Positions 54,988 to 64,000 of a stretch of DNA of 64,000 nucleotides are shown in pieces (positions within the stretch are counted from its first letter, which is position 1; the number at the start of each line of letters is the position of its first letter). The translations under genes and the position numbers were made by a program. The notes beneath the pieces were generated by a model. The model saw only the letters and a program-made list of their open reading frames with translations, was not told the origin of the DNA and did not search any database. The DNA lies in contig NZ_PYJQ01000010.1 of the NCBI RefSeq assembly GCF_003024605.1, positions 248,001 through 312,000 on the forward strand, in the 5' to 3' direction. Source of the stretch: Rhizobium sp. JAB6. Lineage in GTDB: Bacteria; Pseudomonadota; Alphaproteobacteria; Rhizobiales; Rhizobiaceae.

Positions 54988-55183
54988 GATCTGAATTCGG
55001 AGACTGGTTCAAGGGAGCCGTGCTTGCCGGCAACAATCATACGATCATTGAATACGCTCATGATGGTGGCTTGCAAAGCCACAAACCCAAACCGTCGCTA
55101 TCAAAAATTGACACGGTGACATCAGAACCGCGATTCTAAAGGGTCAATCCAAGGGCACCCTCACCCGCAGTGCGCCGGGAGCC

Positions 55184-55846
55184 TCAATCGTCGGAGTAAC
55201 GCTGCTCCCACCAGGGGTCGCCATACATGTGATAGCCGTTCTTTTCCCAGAAGCCGGCTCTGTCGGCGCCGATGAGCTCGATGCGGTTCAGCCACTTGGC
55301 GCTCTTCCAGAAATAGAGATGCGGCACGACGAGGCGCATCGGCCCACCGTGCTCGTGCGTCAACGGCTGGCCTTCCCAGGCGGTCGCCAGGATTGCATCC
55401 TCAGCGGCAAAATCTGATAGCGGTAGGTTGGTGGTATAGCCGTCATAGCTCGTCAACAGCACGTAATGCGCCTCTTCCGTCGGCATCGCGAGATCGAGCA
55501 GATCGCGCGTCGAAATCCCTTCCCAGCGATTGTCGTAGCGCGACCAAGTCGTCACGCAATGGATATCGCTGACACGGGTACTTTGCCCGATCGCCTGGAA
55601 AGCCGCCCAATCCAAACTGAGCCGCTTTTCCACGAAACCGATCACATCGAGCCGCCAGCTCGACAGTGAAATCTGCGGCTGCACGCCGAGATCGAGCACC
55701 GGCCAGTTCTTGACGAGATGCTGCCCCGGCGGCAGCCGCTCCGCCTCGGGCCGACTGATCCGTCCCGTCAGAAACTTGCCCTGCGCCGCCCAGCGGCGCT
55801 TGGAGGTCGTGAGCTTGCTATCGGCGGGAATCTGGTCGTCGCTCAT
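55184..55846 (-). CDS. Sulfite-oxidase-like molybdopterin oxidoreductase
   Basis: This 220-residue cytoplasmic protein has the oxidoreductase molybdopterin-binding fold. The cofactor cysteine is in SDIHCVTTWSRYDNRWEG. The second half reads HEHGGPMRLVVPHLYFWKSAKWL. Length and pattern match the YuiH/sulfite oxidase-like group, shorter than MsrP (YedY), and no twin-arginine signal is seen. No partner heme protein is adjacent. The substrate is not known. It lies downstream of hutD on the same strand, after 78 bases. Confidence 0.85.
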   Translation of the reverse strand: MSDDQIPADSKLTTSKRRWAAQGKFLTGRISRPEAERLPPGQHLVKNWPVLDLGVQPQISLSSWRLDVIGFVEKRLSLDWAAFQAIGQSTRVSDIHCVTTWSRYDNRWEGISTRDLLDLAMPTEEAHYVLLTSYDGYTTNLPLSDFAAEDAILATAWEGQPLTHEHGGPMRLVVPHLYFWKSAKWLNRIELIGADRAGFWEKNGYHMYGDPWWEQRYSDD

Positions 55847-55924
55847 GACGGTATCCTCTCTGCTGAGTAGAAATAGGATGACCGAGTTGGGCAGGTGTCA
55901 AGTCAAGGAACGGCAGATAGCCGG

Positions 55925-56503
55925 CTATACTGCCGTGACGGCGATCCAGAACAATTGCGCCCTGCCCGAAATAGACCGCCGTGCGACGTCACTCTCCGAG
56001 ACAAGCAGGCAATCGCCCGCGTCAAGCGCCATTCCATCGATTTCCGCATTCCCACGATGGCAAAGAACAAGGATAGTCCCGCTCTCGAAAGCGACTTCGC
56101 CTTTTCCGTCGATAGCAAAGCGGCGAACCAAATGCGTAAAGCGTCCCCGCCGCGTCATGACATTGAGATCCGTAATCGTGCCATCGATCAACGTCGCCGA
56201 GGTTGGCGCGTCGGCCGGGAAGGGCAGCGGTTCGCTCGACTGGGTCAGGCGTTCGGGCGCACGCCCCTCGATGAAGAGCGTCATGCCTTCGCCATCGAGA
56301 ATGGATAGCGTACGATCGATGCCGGGAAAGACCGAGAACGGACCGTCCGTTGCAACGGTCGCCATGCTGACGCGCCAGCCAAAGTCGGCAAGCCCGGCAC
56401 CCTCGGGCGAAACGGCGATCTCCACCGTCTCCCCGCCGCCGTTTTTCCAGGGCATGCGACGGTGACAATCGTGGCGGAGAAGCGTGATTTTCGGCGTTGC
56501 CAT
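55925..56503 (-). CDS. hutD: HutD family protein
   Basis: This 192-residue double-stranded beta-helix (cupin-type) protein of the HutD family is recognised by the start RRMPWKNGGGETVEIAVSPE, the middle SMATVATDGPFSVFPGIDRT and the GRFTHLVRR region. HutD is thought to limit or modulate histidine catabolism, perhaps by binding formylglutamate or urocanate. It is separated from hutU by a toxin-antitoxin pair on the opposite strand, so it may need its own promoter. The ATG at 56503 is clear. Confidence 0.9.
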   Translation of the reverse strand: MATPKITLLRHDCHRRMPWKNGGGETVEIAVSPEGAGLADFGWRVSMATVATDGPFSVFPGIDRTLSILDGEGMTLFIEGRAPERLTQSSEPLPFPADAPTSATLIDGTITDLNVMTRRGRFTHLVRRFAIDGKGEVAFESGTILVLCHRGNAEIDGMALDAGDCLLVSESDVARRSISGRAQLFWIAVTAV

Positions 56504-56539
56504 CTATTCCTGTCCCATCATTGCAATTCGATTCAGAGT

Positions 56540-56565
56540 AAACTAAGTTTAGTGGACTAAGTCCA
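56540..56565 (+). promoter_or_regulatory. Double palindrome, antitoxin operator
   Basis: AAACTAAGTTT (56540-56550) and TGGACTAAGTCCA (56553-56565) are perfect palindromes sharing the core ACTAAGT, with centres 14 bases apart. They lie immediately before the antitoxin start at 56579, as expected for Phd-type autorepression. hutD diverges from the same 75-base gap. Confidence 0.75.
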
Positions 56566-56578
56566 TTCGGAGCCTGCT

Positions 56579-56851
56579 ATGGAAACCGTCAATATTCACG
56601 AGGCGAAAACGCATTTGTCGCGACTGATCGAAAAAGCCGCCAAGGGCGAAGCTTTCATTATCGCCAAGGCGGGCAAGCCGATGGTGAAGGTCGTGCCGAT
56701 CGAAGAGAAAGAGGCGCCAAAGAAGCGTCGCATCGGTTTCATGGATGGCCAATTTACTGTCCCCGAAGACTTCGACACGATGATGGCCGATGAAATCGAA
56801 GAGATGTTTTATGGGAATCTCAACGATTTCAAAGACATTAAAGAAAAATGA
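56579..56851 (+). CDS. Phd/YefM-type antitoxin
   Basis: This 90-residue antitoxin begins METVNIHEAKTHLSRLIEKA, the Phd/YefM DNA-binding fold, followed by GEAFIIAKAGKPMVKVVPI. The acidic C-terminal tail (MMADEIEEMF) should bind the toxin. It overlaps the toxin gene by four bases. The two palindromes upstream are the probable operator. Confidence 0.88.
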   Translation: METVNIHEAKTHLSRLIEKAAKGEAFIIAKAGKPMVKVVPIEEKEAPKKRRIGFMDGQFTVPEDFDTMMADEIEEMFYGNLNDFKDIKEK

Positions 56852-57234
56852 GGTTTCTTGTCGATACGCATATTCTGCTTTGGATGACCGGTATGTCACG
56901 ACGATTGCCGGAGAAAGCCCGCAATCTGATTGAAGATATTGACAATACGATTGTATTTTCGACTGTCAGCATATGGGAGGTGGCGATCAAGACCGGGCGC
57001 GCTCGGGCAGACTTTACCATCGATGCCCGCAAGCTTCGCGAAAATCTGCTCGAAAATGGCTACCAAGAACTAGCGGTTCTGGGTGAACATGCAGCTGCCG
57101 TCGCGGATCTGCCCGATATTCACAAAGACCCCTTTGATCGAATTCTTGTCGCCCAAGCCTTCGTGGAAGGTATTTCCCTGATCACCGCCGACAAGACCGT
57201 CGCAAGCTACGGCGGTCTTGTGCGGCTGATTTAG
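56848..57234 (+). CDS. PIN-domain toxin paired with Phd-type antitoxin
   Basis: This 128-residue PIN-domain ribonuclease has acidic residues in LVDTHILLW (Asp6), in VSIWEVAIKTG (Glu) and in DPFDRILVAQA (Asp). This belongs to the PIN group that pairs with Phd antitoxins. The stop is three bases before the hutU stop on the other strand, so the module sits very tightly at the hutU end. Sequence is complete and probably active. Confidence 0.88.
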   Translation: MRFLVDTHILLWMTGMSRRLPEKARNLIEDIDNTIVFSTVSIWEVAIKTGRARADFTIDARKLRENLLENGYQELAVLGEHAAAVADLPDIHKDPFDRILVAQAFVEGISLITADKTVASYGGLVRLI

Positions 57235-57237
57235 GCC

Positions 57238-58923
57238 TTAGTTCCCCAGGATCGCCGGCAGGCGCAGGCCCTGCTGCTTGGCCCAGTCAAGCGCGATATC
57301 GTAGCCGGCGTCGGCATGGCGCATGACGCCGGTCGCCGGGTCGTTCCACAGCACGCGCTCCAGGCGCTTGGCTGCATCATCCGTGCCGTCGGCGCAGATG
57401 ACCATGCCCGAGTGCTGGGAAAAGCCCATGCCGACGCCGCCGCCGTGGTGCAGCGACACCCAGGTGGCGCCTGAGGCGGTGTTGAGCAGAGCGTTCAAGA
57501 GCGGCCAATCGGAAACGGCATCCGAGCCGTCCTTCATCGCTTCCGTTTCGCGGTTCGGCGAGGCGACCGAGCCTGAGTCGAGATGGTCGCGGCCGATGAC
57601 GACGGGAGCCTTCAGCTCGCCATTTCTGACCATTTCGTTGAAGGCGAGGCCGAGGCGGTGGCGATCGCCGAGGCCGACCCAGCAAATGCGTGCCGGCAGT
57701 CCCTGGAAGGAAATGCGTTCGCGCGCCATGTCCAGCCAGTTGTGCAGGTGCTTGTTGTCGGGCAGCAGCTCCTTCACCTTGGCATCGGTCTTGTAGATAT
57801 CTTCCGGATCGCCAGAGAGAGCAGCCCAGCGGAACGGGCCGATGCCGCGGCAGAAGAGCGGACGGATATAGGCCGGAACGAAGCCGGGGAAGGCGAAGGC
57901 ATTTTCGAAGCCCTCATCCTTGGCGACTTGACGGATATTGTTGCCATAGTCGAGCGTCGGCACGCCGGCATTCCAGAAATCGACCATCGCTTCGACATGA
58001 ACCCTCATCGAAGCGCGGGCGGCGGCTTCGACGGCCTTCGGATCGCTCTCACGCTTCGCCCGGTGTTCGGCGACCGTCCAGCCTGCCGGCAGGTAGCCGT
58101 TCAGCGGGTCGTGGGCCGAGGTCTGGTCGGTGACGATATCCGGGCGCGGACCGCCGGCCTTCATACGCTTTACGAGCTCCGGGAAGATTTCGGCGGCATT
58201 GCCGAGCAGACCGACGGACTTGGCTTCACCGGCCTTCGTCCACTTGTCGATCAGGGCCAGCGCCTCATCGAGCGTCTTTGCCTTCTCGTCGACATAGCGG
58301 GTGCGCAGGCGGAAATCGATGCGGGTTTCGTCGGATTCGACAGCGAGGCAGCAGGCGCCGGCCATGACGGCCGCCAGCGGCTGCGCGCCGCCCATGCCGC
58401 CGAGGCCGCCGGTCAGGATCCACTTGCCCTTGAGGTTGCCGTCATAGTGCTGGCGGCCCGCTTCGACGAAGGTCTCGTAGGTGCCCTGCACGATGCCCTG
58501 GGTACCGATGTAGATCCACGAGCCGGCCGTCATCTGGCCGTACATGGCAAGGCCCTTCTTATCCAGCTCGTTGAAGTGATCCCAGGTTGCCCAGTGCGGC
58601 ACGAGATTGGAGTTGGCGATCAGCACGCGCGGCGCATCCTTGTGCGTGCGGAACACGGCCACCGGCTTGCCGGACTGCACGAGCAGCGTCTCGTCTTCGT
58701 TCAGCGTCTTCAGCGTGGCGGCGATTCGGTCGAAATCGTCCCAGGTGCGGGCGGCGCGGCCGATGCCGCCATAGACGACCAGCTCGTTCGGGTTCTCGGC
58801 AACATCCGGATCGAGATTGTTCATCAGCATGCGCAGCGGCGCTTCGGTCAGCCAGCTCTTGGCGTTGAGTTCCGGACCACGAGGAGCGCGGATTTCGCGG
58901 ATATTATGGCGTGGGTTGGTCAT
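57238..58923 (-). CDS. hutU: Urocanate hydratase
   Basis: This 561-residue NAD-dependent enzyme converts urocanate to imidazolonepropionate, the second step of histidine breakdown. Typical parts are [20 protein letters not shown] near the start, [16 protein letters not shown] (NAD site) and the conserved C-terminal [20 protein letters not shown]. The ATG at 58923 is the family start. hutH ends one base upstream, so the two are co-translated. The end of the gene abuts a toxin gene on the other strand. Confidence 0.97.
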   Translation of the reverse strand: MTNPRHNIREIRAPRGPELNAKSWLTEAPLRMLMNNLDPDVAENPNELVVYGGIGRAARTWDDFDRIAATLKTLNEDETLLVQSGKPVAVFRTHKDAPRVLIANSNLVPHWATWDHFNELDKKGLAMYGQMTAGSWIYIGTQGIVQGTYETFVEAGRQHYDGNLKGKWILTGGLGGMGGAQPLAAVMAGACCLAVESDETRIDFRLRTRYVDEKAKTLDEALALIDKWTKAGEAKSVGLLGNAAEIFPELVKRMKAGGPRPDIVTDQTSAHDPLNGYLPAGWTVAEHRAKRESDPKAVEAAARASMRVHVEAMVDFWNAGVPTLDYGNNIRQVAKDEGFENAFAFPGFVPAYIRPLFCRGIGPFRWAALSGDPEDIYKTDAKVKELLPDNKHLHNWLDMARERISFQGLPARICWVGLGDRHRLGLAFNEMVRNGELKAPVVIGRDHLDSGSVASPNRETEAMKDGSDAVSDWPLLNALLNTASGATWVSLHHGGGVGMGFSQHSGMVICADGTDDAAKRLERVLWNDPATGVMRHADAGYDIALDWAKQQGLRLPAILGN

Positions 58924-58924
58924 G

Positions 58925-60460
58925 TCACATCTCCAAGGAGGGCAGGATGTCGGTTGAAATCGAGGCATTGAGGGCGCCGGAGCCGACAAGGTCCGAGGCG
59001 GCTTTCAGGTCGTTTGCCATGTAGCGGTCCTCTTCGAGCGAAGGCACGACGGCGCGGATGGCGGCAATGGCAGAGGCCAGTTCCGGGCTGGTCGTCAGCG
59101 GCGCGCGCAGTTCCACGCCCTGGGCGGCGGTCAGCGCTTCGATGCCGATGATGCCGAAGAGGTTTTCGGTCATCTGCAGCAGGCGGCGCGCGCCATGGCA
59201 GGCCATGGAGACGTGGTCTTCCTGGTTGGCGGAAGTCGGCGTCGAATCGACGGAGGCCGGGTGCGACATCTGCTTGTTTTCGGACATCAGCGCAGCCGAG
59301 GTCACTTCGGCAATCATCAGACCGGAGTTGAGGCCCGGCTTCTTGGCGAGGAACGCAGGCAGGCCGTAGCTGAGCGCGGGATCGACGAGCAGCGCGATGC
59401 GGCGCTGCGCGATCGCGCCGATCTCACAGACGGCGATGGCGATCTGGTCGGCGGCGAAGGCGACCGGCTCAGCATGGAAATTGCCGCCGGAAACGACGGA
59501 ATTGTCCGAAAGCACGAGTGGATTGTCGGTGACGGCATTCGCTTCGATTTCGAGCGTGCGGCCGACGGAGCGCAGCAGATCGAGGCAGGCGCCGTCCACC
59601 TGCGGCTGGCAGCGGATGCAGTAGGGATCCTGCACACGCTCGTCGCTCTCGATATGGCTTTGGCGGATCACGGAGCCTGCCAGCAGGCCGCGAAGGGCGG
59701 CGGCTGTGTCGATCTGACCCTTATGGCCGCGCAGCGTATGAATATCGGGATGGAACGGGGCGGAGGAGCCCATTGCCGCATCCGTCGACATGGCGCCAGT
59801 GATGAGGGCAGCTTGGGCGGCGCGATGCGCGCGGAAGAGGCCGGCAAGCGCAAGAGCGGTCGAGACCTGCGTGCCGTTGATGAGCGCAAGTCCTTCCTTG
59901 GCGGCGAGCACGACCGGCGTCAAACCGGCCTGGTCGAGCGCAGCAGCGCCGGAAAGGCGCTCGCCGGCATAGAAGGCTTCGCCATGCCCCATCATGACGG
60001 CGGTCATATGCGCCAGCGGCGCCAGATCGCCCGATGCGCCGACAGAACCCTTTTCGGGAATGACGGGCACGACGCCCTTTTCGAGCATGCCTTCGATCAA
60101 CCGCACCAGCTCCAGCCGCACGCCGGACGCACCGCGTCCGAGCGAAATGAGCTTCAGCGCCATGATGAGGCGGACGACATTCTCAGGCAGCGGCTGGCCG
60201 ACGCCGCAGCAATGCGAGAGGATGAGATTGCGCTGAAGTGTGGCGACATCGGCGCTATCGATCTTGATCGACGCCAGTTTGCCGAAACCTGTATTGATGC
60301 CATAGACCGGCGCGTTTCCGGCGGCGATTTCGGCGATGCGGGCCGCAGCCTTGGCAATGCCGGCGTCGAAGGAGGCATCGAGCCTGGCTGGCTCGCCGGT
60401 CCAGTAGATTGCTGCCAATTGCTGCAGCGAAACGGAGCCGGGATGAAGAACGACGGTCAT
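58925..60460 (-). CDS. hutH: Histidine ammonia-lyase
   Basis: This 511-residue enzyme removes ammonia from histidine to give urocanate. The self-forming MIO cofactor comes from Ala142-Ser143-Gly144 in [12 protein letters not shown]. The active-site tyrosine segment [13 protein letters not shown] is at 50-62. Length is standard. It overlaps hutI by four bases and precedes hutU by one base, which makes a three-gene translation-coupled unit. Confidence 0.97.
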   Translation of the reverse strand: MTVVLHPGSVSLQQLAAIYWTGEPARLDASFDAGIAKAAARIAEIAAGNAPVYGINTGFGKLASIKIDSADVATLQRNLILSHCCGVGQPLPENVVRLIMALKLISLGRGASGVRLELVRLIEGMLEKGVVPVIPEKGSVGASGDLAPLAHMTAVMMGHGEAFYAGERLSGAAALDQAGLTPVVLAAKEGLALINGTQVSTALALAGLFRAHRAAQAALITGAMSTDAAMGSSAPFHPDIHTLRGHKGQIDTAAALRGLLAGSVIRQSHIESDERVQDPYCIRCQPQVDGACLDLLRSVGRTLEIEANAVTDNPLVLSDNSVVSGGNFHAEPVAFAADQIAIAVCEIGAIAQRRIALLVDPALSYGLPAFLAKKPGLNSGLMIAEVTSAALMSENKQMSHPASVDSTPTSANQEDHVSMACHGARRLLQMTENLFGIIGIEALTAAQGVELRAPLTTSPELASAIAAIRAVVPSLEEDRYMANDLKAASDLVGSGALNASISTDILPSLEM

Positions 60461-61713
60461 CGGTTGAACCTTTTTCCCTTGAAGACATGGGCATGGAGGG
60501 GATTGAAGCCGATGCGATAGACGAGCTCCGCCGGGCTTTCGACATCCCAGATGGCAAAATCGGCCGACTTGCCGCCTTCGAGCGTGCCCGTTTCAGAGAG
60601 CAGCCCAAGAGCGCGCGCGCCTTCGCGCGTCGCGCCGGCAATGCATTCTTCCACGGTGAGGCCGAAGAGCGTCGCGGCCATGTTCATGGTCAGCAGCATC
60701 GAGGTCAGCGGCGAGGTGCCCGGATTGCAGTCGGTCGCAATCGCGATCGGCACGCCGGCATCGCGCAGCGCTTGAACGGGCGGCTTCTGTTTCTCATGGA
60801 TGGCATAGAAGGCGCCGGGGAGAAGCACGGCAACGGTGCCGGAGGCAGCCATTGCCTTGACGCCGTCCTCATCCAGATATTCGACGTGATCGGCCGATAG
60901 CGCGCCATAGGAGGCGGCAAGTTTTGCGCCGCCGAGATTGGAGAGCTGCTCCGCATGCAGCTTCACCGGAATCCCGAGCGACTTGGCAAGATCGAAGACG
61001 CGGGCGATTTCCGCTGTCGAAAAGGCAATGCCCTCGCAGAAGCCATCGACCGCATCCGCGAGCCCTTCGGCATGCGCTTGATGCAAGCCGGGCAATACGA
61101 CATCATCGATATAGTCGCCGTTGCGGCCCTTGTAGTCGGCCGGCGTGGCATGGGCGCCGAGATAGGAAGTGACGACCCGAACCGGGCGGACCTCCCCGAG
61201 CTTGCGCGCGGCGCGCAGCATCTTCAGCTCGGATTCGATGCTCAGACCATAACCGGATTTCACCTCGATGGTCGTTACGCCTTCGGAAAGCAGCGTATGG
61301 AGGCGCGGCAGCGCCACGGCGACAAGCTCGTCCACCGACAGTGCCCGCGTCGCGTTGACGGAGGAAACGATACCGCCGCCGGCGCGGGCGATTTCTTCGT
61401 AGCTCGCGCCTTCCAGCCGCATCTCGAATTCACGGGCGCGATTGCCGCCATAAACGATATGCGTATGGCAATCGACGAGGCCGGGCGTCACCCAGCGCCC
61501 TTCGAGATCGATGATTTCGGCACGGGACGTGTCCGGCAGATCGGCTTCATGGCCGGCGAAGACGATACGGCCACCCTTGGTCAGGATCGCGCCTTTCTCG
61601 ATCATGCCGAGCCGGGCCTCGCCCTCTTTCAAGGTCGCCAGACGCGCATTGCGCCAGACGCGGCCTGCCGCGTCGTCCTTCTCGCCATCTTCGGAAAAAT
61701 TATTCCCACCCAT
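60457..61713 (-). CDS. hutI: Imidazolonepropionase
   Basis: This 418-residue zinc/iron amidohydrolase opens the imidazolone ring to give N-formimidoyl-glutamate. Metal ligands are in [13 protein letters not shown], the [10 protein letters not shown] region and ADHVEYLDE. The substrate arginine patch follows the first motif. The ATG at 61713 is preferred over a much longer frame that would run through the operator region. It is the first gene of the hutIHU operon. The operator at 61744 is 31 bases before the start. Confidence 0.96.
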   Translation of the reverse strand: MGGNNFSEDGEKDDAAGRVWRNARLATLKEGEARLGMIEKGAILTKGGRIVFAGHEADLPDTSRAEIIDLEGRWVTPGLVDCHTHIVYGGNRAREFEMRLEGASYEEIARAGGGIVSSVNATRALSVDELVAVALPRLHTLLSEGVTTIEVKSGYGLSIESELKMLRAARKLGEVRPVRVVTSYLGAHATPADYKGRNGDYIDDVVLPGLHQAHAEGLADAVDGFCEGIAFSTAEIARVFDLAKSLGIPVKLHAEQLSNLGGAKLAASYGALSADHVEYLDEDGVKAMAASGTVAVLLPGAFYAIHEKQKPPVQALRDAGVPIAIATDCNPGTSPLTSMLLTMNMAATLFGLTVEECIAGATREGARALGLLSETGTLEGGKSADFAIWDVESPAELVYRIGFNPLHAHVFKGKRFNR

Positions 61714-61743
61714 CAGCTTTACGCCTTTCCTCGTTGGCTCATA

Positions 61744-61755
61744 ATGTATATACAT
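61744..61755. promoter_or_regulatory. hutO: HutC-type operator
   Basis: ATGTATATACAT is a perfect 12-base palindrome containing TGTATATACA, the core known for HutC repressors. It lies in the 101-base gap between the divergent hutI and hutF genes and can control both. Confidence 0.85.
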
Positions 61756-61814
61756 AATCGAAAGGCTGACAAGAGGGATTTTGGACTCCGTGTCCGAAAG
61801 GAAAGGGTGAGACC

Positions 61815-63158
61815 ATGACGACACTTCATGCACGCACGGCTTTGCTTGGCGACGGATGGCACGAGAATGTGCGATTGACCCTCGAAGGCGGCCGCATCAC
61901 CGAGATCGCGACGGATGTTGCGCCCGAGGCCGGTGACGACAGGCAGGGCGTTCTGGTCCCGGCGATGGCGAACCTGCACAGCCATGCCTTTCAGCGCGCC
62001 ATGGCCGGCCTCGCCGAAGTCCGCGGGCCGGCAAACGACAGCTTCTGGAGCTGGCGCACCGTCATGTACAAATTCGCTCTGTCGATGACGCCCGATCATG
62101 TCGAGGCCGTCGCGGCGCAGCTCTATATGGAGATGCTGGAAGCTGGCTTTTCCCGCGTCGGCGAATTCCACTATCTGCACCATGACAAGGACGGTGGCCA
62201 TTATGCCAATATCGCCGAACTGGCCGAGCGCATCGGCGCCGCCAGCACTGAGACCGGCATCGCCTTGACGCTGCTTCCCGTCTTCTACGCCCATTCCGGC
62301 TTCGGCGCCGCCGCCCCCATCGAGGGCCAGCGCCGCTTCATCAATTCGATCGAGAGCTTCGAAGCGCTGATGGCCGGCTGCCGCACGGTCACCAGCCGCC
62401 TGCCCGGGGCCGAACTCGGCATTGCGCCGCATAGCCTGCGCGCCGTGACACCGGAAGAGCTGACAAAGCTCGTGCCGATCGCCGGCGATGGGCCGATCCA
62501 TATCCATGTCGCCGAGCAGGTGAAGGAAGTCGAAGACTGCATCGCCTGGTCGGGTGCGCGCCCGGTGCAATGGCTGCTTGACAATGCGCCCGTCAATGAT
62601 CGCTGGTGCCTGATCCATGCAACGCACATGAACGAGTATGAGACCCGGCGCATGGCAAGAAGCGGCGCGGTCGCCGGCCTCTGCCCGATCACGGAGGCCA
62701 ATCTCGGCGATGGCGTGTTCCCGGCACCGCTTTTCCTGGAGGAAGGCGGCCGCTACGGCGTCGGTTCCGATTCCAATATTCTCATCTCCGTGCCCGAGGA
62801 GCTGCGGCAGCTCGAATATTCGCAGCGCCTGGCGCTGCGCGCCCGCAACGTCATCGCCGCTACAGGCGGTTCCACCGCCCGTATGCTGTTCGATGGCGCA
62901 TTGGCCGGCGGCGGCGCCGCCCTGAAGGCGCAGGCCGGCCTCGCCATCGGCAACCACGCCGATATCGTTTCGCTCGATGTAAGTGCCGTGCCGTACCTCT
63001 CCGGCGATCGCCTTCTCGATCACTGGACCTTTGCCGGCGGCATCAAGGTCGATGGCGTCTGGGTGCTCGGCCGCAAGCAGGTCGAAGGCGGCCGCCATCG
63101 AAAGAGAGAGGAAATTTCGGCGCGATTCCGGCAGGCGATGGCCGAGCTGATCGCTTAA
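61815..63158 (+). CDS. hutF: Formimidoylglutamate deiminase
   Basis: This 447-residue zinc amidohydrolase converts N-formimidoyl-glutamate to N-formylglutamate and ammonia, the first step of the two-step route. Metal ligands are in [24 protein letters not shown] and LIHATHMNE, and an aspartate in GSDSNILIS. HutG, which would finish the pathway, is not in the window. It is divergent from hutI and upstream of hutC by 52 bases. Confidence 0.95.
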   Translation: MTTLHARTALLGDGWHENVRLTLEGGRITEIATDVAPEAGDDRQGVLVPAMANLHSHAFQRAMAGLAEVRGPANDSFWSWRTVMYKFALSMTPDHVEAVAAQLYMEMLEAGFSRVGEFHYLHHDKDGGHYANIAELAERIGAASTETGIALTLLPVFYAHSGFGAAAPIEGQRRFINSIESFEALMAGCRTVTSRLPGAELGIAPHSLRAVTPEELTKLVPIAGDGPIHIHVAEQVKEVEDCIAWSGARPVQWLLDNAPVNDRWCLIHATHMNEYETRRMARSGAVAGLCPITEANLGDGVFPAPLFLEEGGRYGVGSDSNILISVPEELRQLEYSQRLALRARNVIAATGGSTARMLFDGALAGGGAALKAQAGLAIGNHADIVSLDVSAVPYLSGDRLLDHWTFAGGIKVDGVWVLGRKQVEGGRHRKREEISARFRQAMAELIA

Positions 63159-63210
63159 AAACAGCTTTTCCTCCCCTAGATTGGCCTCTAAATAACCTGC
63201 GGGAGATTCC

Positions 63211-63957
63211 ATGTCTCACACGGAACAGACGGACGGTATGACCACAGGCAAAGAGGCGACCCTGCATCAGCGTATCCTCAGCGATATCGAGGGCCGGATC
63301 GTCTCCGGCGCCTGGCCTCCAGGGCATCGCATCCCGTTCGAGATGGACCTGGCGGAGCAGTATGACTGCTCGCGCATGACGGTGAACAAAGTGCTGACCC
63401 AGCTTGCCCGCGCCGGGCTGATCGAGCGGCGAAAGCGCTCGGGCAGCTTCGTCACGCATCCGCAGGCGCAATCCGCCGTGCTTGAGATCCACGACATCAA
63501 ATCCGAGGTTTTGTCGCTTAACCTGCCTTATTCGCACCGGCTGATAAAGCTTGCCGAGCGGCGCGGACGGACGGAGGACGCGCGCAGGCTGCAGTTCGTC
63601 GGCTCTATCCCCGTGATAGAGATCACCTGCATCCACTATGCCGGTCCGCGCCCCTTCTGCCTGGAAAATCGCGTCATCAATCTCGACGCGGTGCCGGAAG
63701 CCGCGACGGCAGATTTCGAGACATTGCCGCCAGGCCCCTGGCTGCTCAACCAGGTGCCCTGGAGCACCGCCGAACATCAGATCCGCGCCATATCGGCCGA
63801 AGGCGACGCCGCCGCCAACCTCGATATCCAGAAGGGTACGGCATGCCTCGTCGTCGAGCGGCGCACCTGGAGCGCCGCTGGTCCGATAACCCATGTCAGC
63901 CTCACCTATCCCGGTGATCGCCATAGCCTCGTGGCGCGCTTTACACCGGCAAGCTGA
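63211..63957 (+). CDS. hutC: Histidine utilisation repressor
   Basis: This 248-residue GntR-family repressor of the HutC type has an N-terminal winged helix (about 16-88, with YDCSRMTVNKVLTQLARAGL) and a UTRA domain (about 90-245) that binds urocanate. It represses the hut genes until urocanate accumulates. The palindrome at 61744 is its probable site. The ATG at 63211 follows GGGAG. The last 43 bases of the window hold no recognised feature. Confidence 0.94.
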   Translation: MSHTEQTDGMTTGKEATLHQRILSDIEGRIVSGAWPPGHRIPFEMDLAEQYDCSRMTVNKVLTQLARAGLIERRKRSGSFVTHPQAQSAVLEIHDIKSEVLSLNLPYSHRLIKLAERRGRTEDARRLQFVGSIPVIEITCIHYAGPRPFCLENRVINLDAVPEAATADFETLPPGPWLLNQVPWSTAEHQIRAISAEGDAAANLDIQKGTACLVVERRTWSAAGPITHVSLTYPGDRHSLVARFTPAS

Positions 63958-64000
63958 CCCTATTCCCGCACCGCTTTAAGGACGCTGCGGCGACTCTGTC

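Noticed and set aside
63958-64000. Possible gene at the right edge
   Set aside because: Only 43 bases remain and no start or frame can be judged.

Overview
The window is GC-rich DNA from a member of the Rhizobiaceae, most likely the genus Rhizobium. This rests on the overall protein style, a DUF1612/helix-turn-helix gene of the RHE_PE00001 type (47229-48338) that is typical of rhizobial plasmids, a histidine-utilisation locus that uses HutF, and a copper ATPase with a CueR/HmrR-type promoter. The plasmid-type gene makes a megaplasmid or chromid plausible, but no replication or conjugation genes are present to prove it. No tRNA, rRNA, insertion sequence, prophage or CRISPR array was seen.

Region 1 (1-9492, all minus strand) is a tightly packed nine-gene unit: a HAD phosphatase, a class III aminotransferase, an arginase-fold protein, two ArnE/ArnF-like small membrane proteins, a fatty acid desaturase, an alpha/beta hydrolase with a cysteine nucleophile, a FemAB/GNAT-type acyltransferase and a cyclopropane fatty acid synthase cut by the window edge. 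A two-component system lies just upstream. No pathway known to me combines these steps. It is the best candidate here for an undescribed system, possibly making and flipping an amino-modified lipid.

Region 2 (9655-19657) holds small regulator/target pairs: LysR with a VOC protein, MocR with a DMT exporter, and a DUF1348 protein with a TetR regulator behind a clear operator-promoter. A GH144-like glucanase, an amaA/amaB-type pipecolate (lysine) catabolic pair and a stand-alone Lrp ligand-binding domain follow.

Region 3 (19902-27564) has two glycosyltransferases, a Wzx-type flippase, a fused double alpha/beta hydrolase and a TctD/TctE-like two-component system. Region 4 (27703-31811) is a NitT/TauT-type ABC transporter with two tandem, nearly identical binding proteins. 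Each has the same 11-bp-period direct repeat in its promoter, a likely target of an OmpR-family regulator such as the neighbouring one.

Region 5 (32083-47012) has a small secreted cysteine protein, an XRE regulator and two RND efflux systems placed tail to tail: a BepDE/AcrAB-like pair with a divergent TetR gene, and an MdtABC-like operon. A strong terminator lies between them. Region 6 (47229-55846) holds the RHE_PE00001-family gene, a tandem-YHS copper ATPase, a thiolase, a VapBC module, a DHA2 exporter and a molybdopterin oxidoreductase.

Region 7 (55925-63957) is the hut locus: hutD, hutU, hutH, hutI on the minus strand and hutF, hutC on the plus strand, with a HutC-type operator between hutI and hutF. 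A Phd/PIN toxin-antitoxin pair in the opposite orientation separates hutU from hutD. hutG, needed after HutF, is not in the window.
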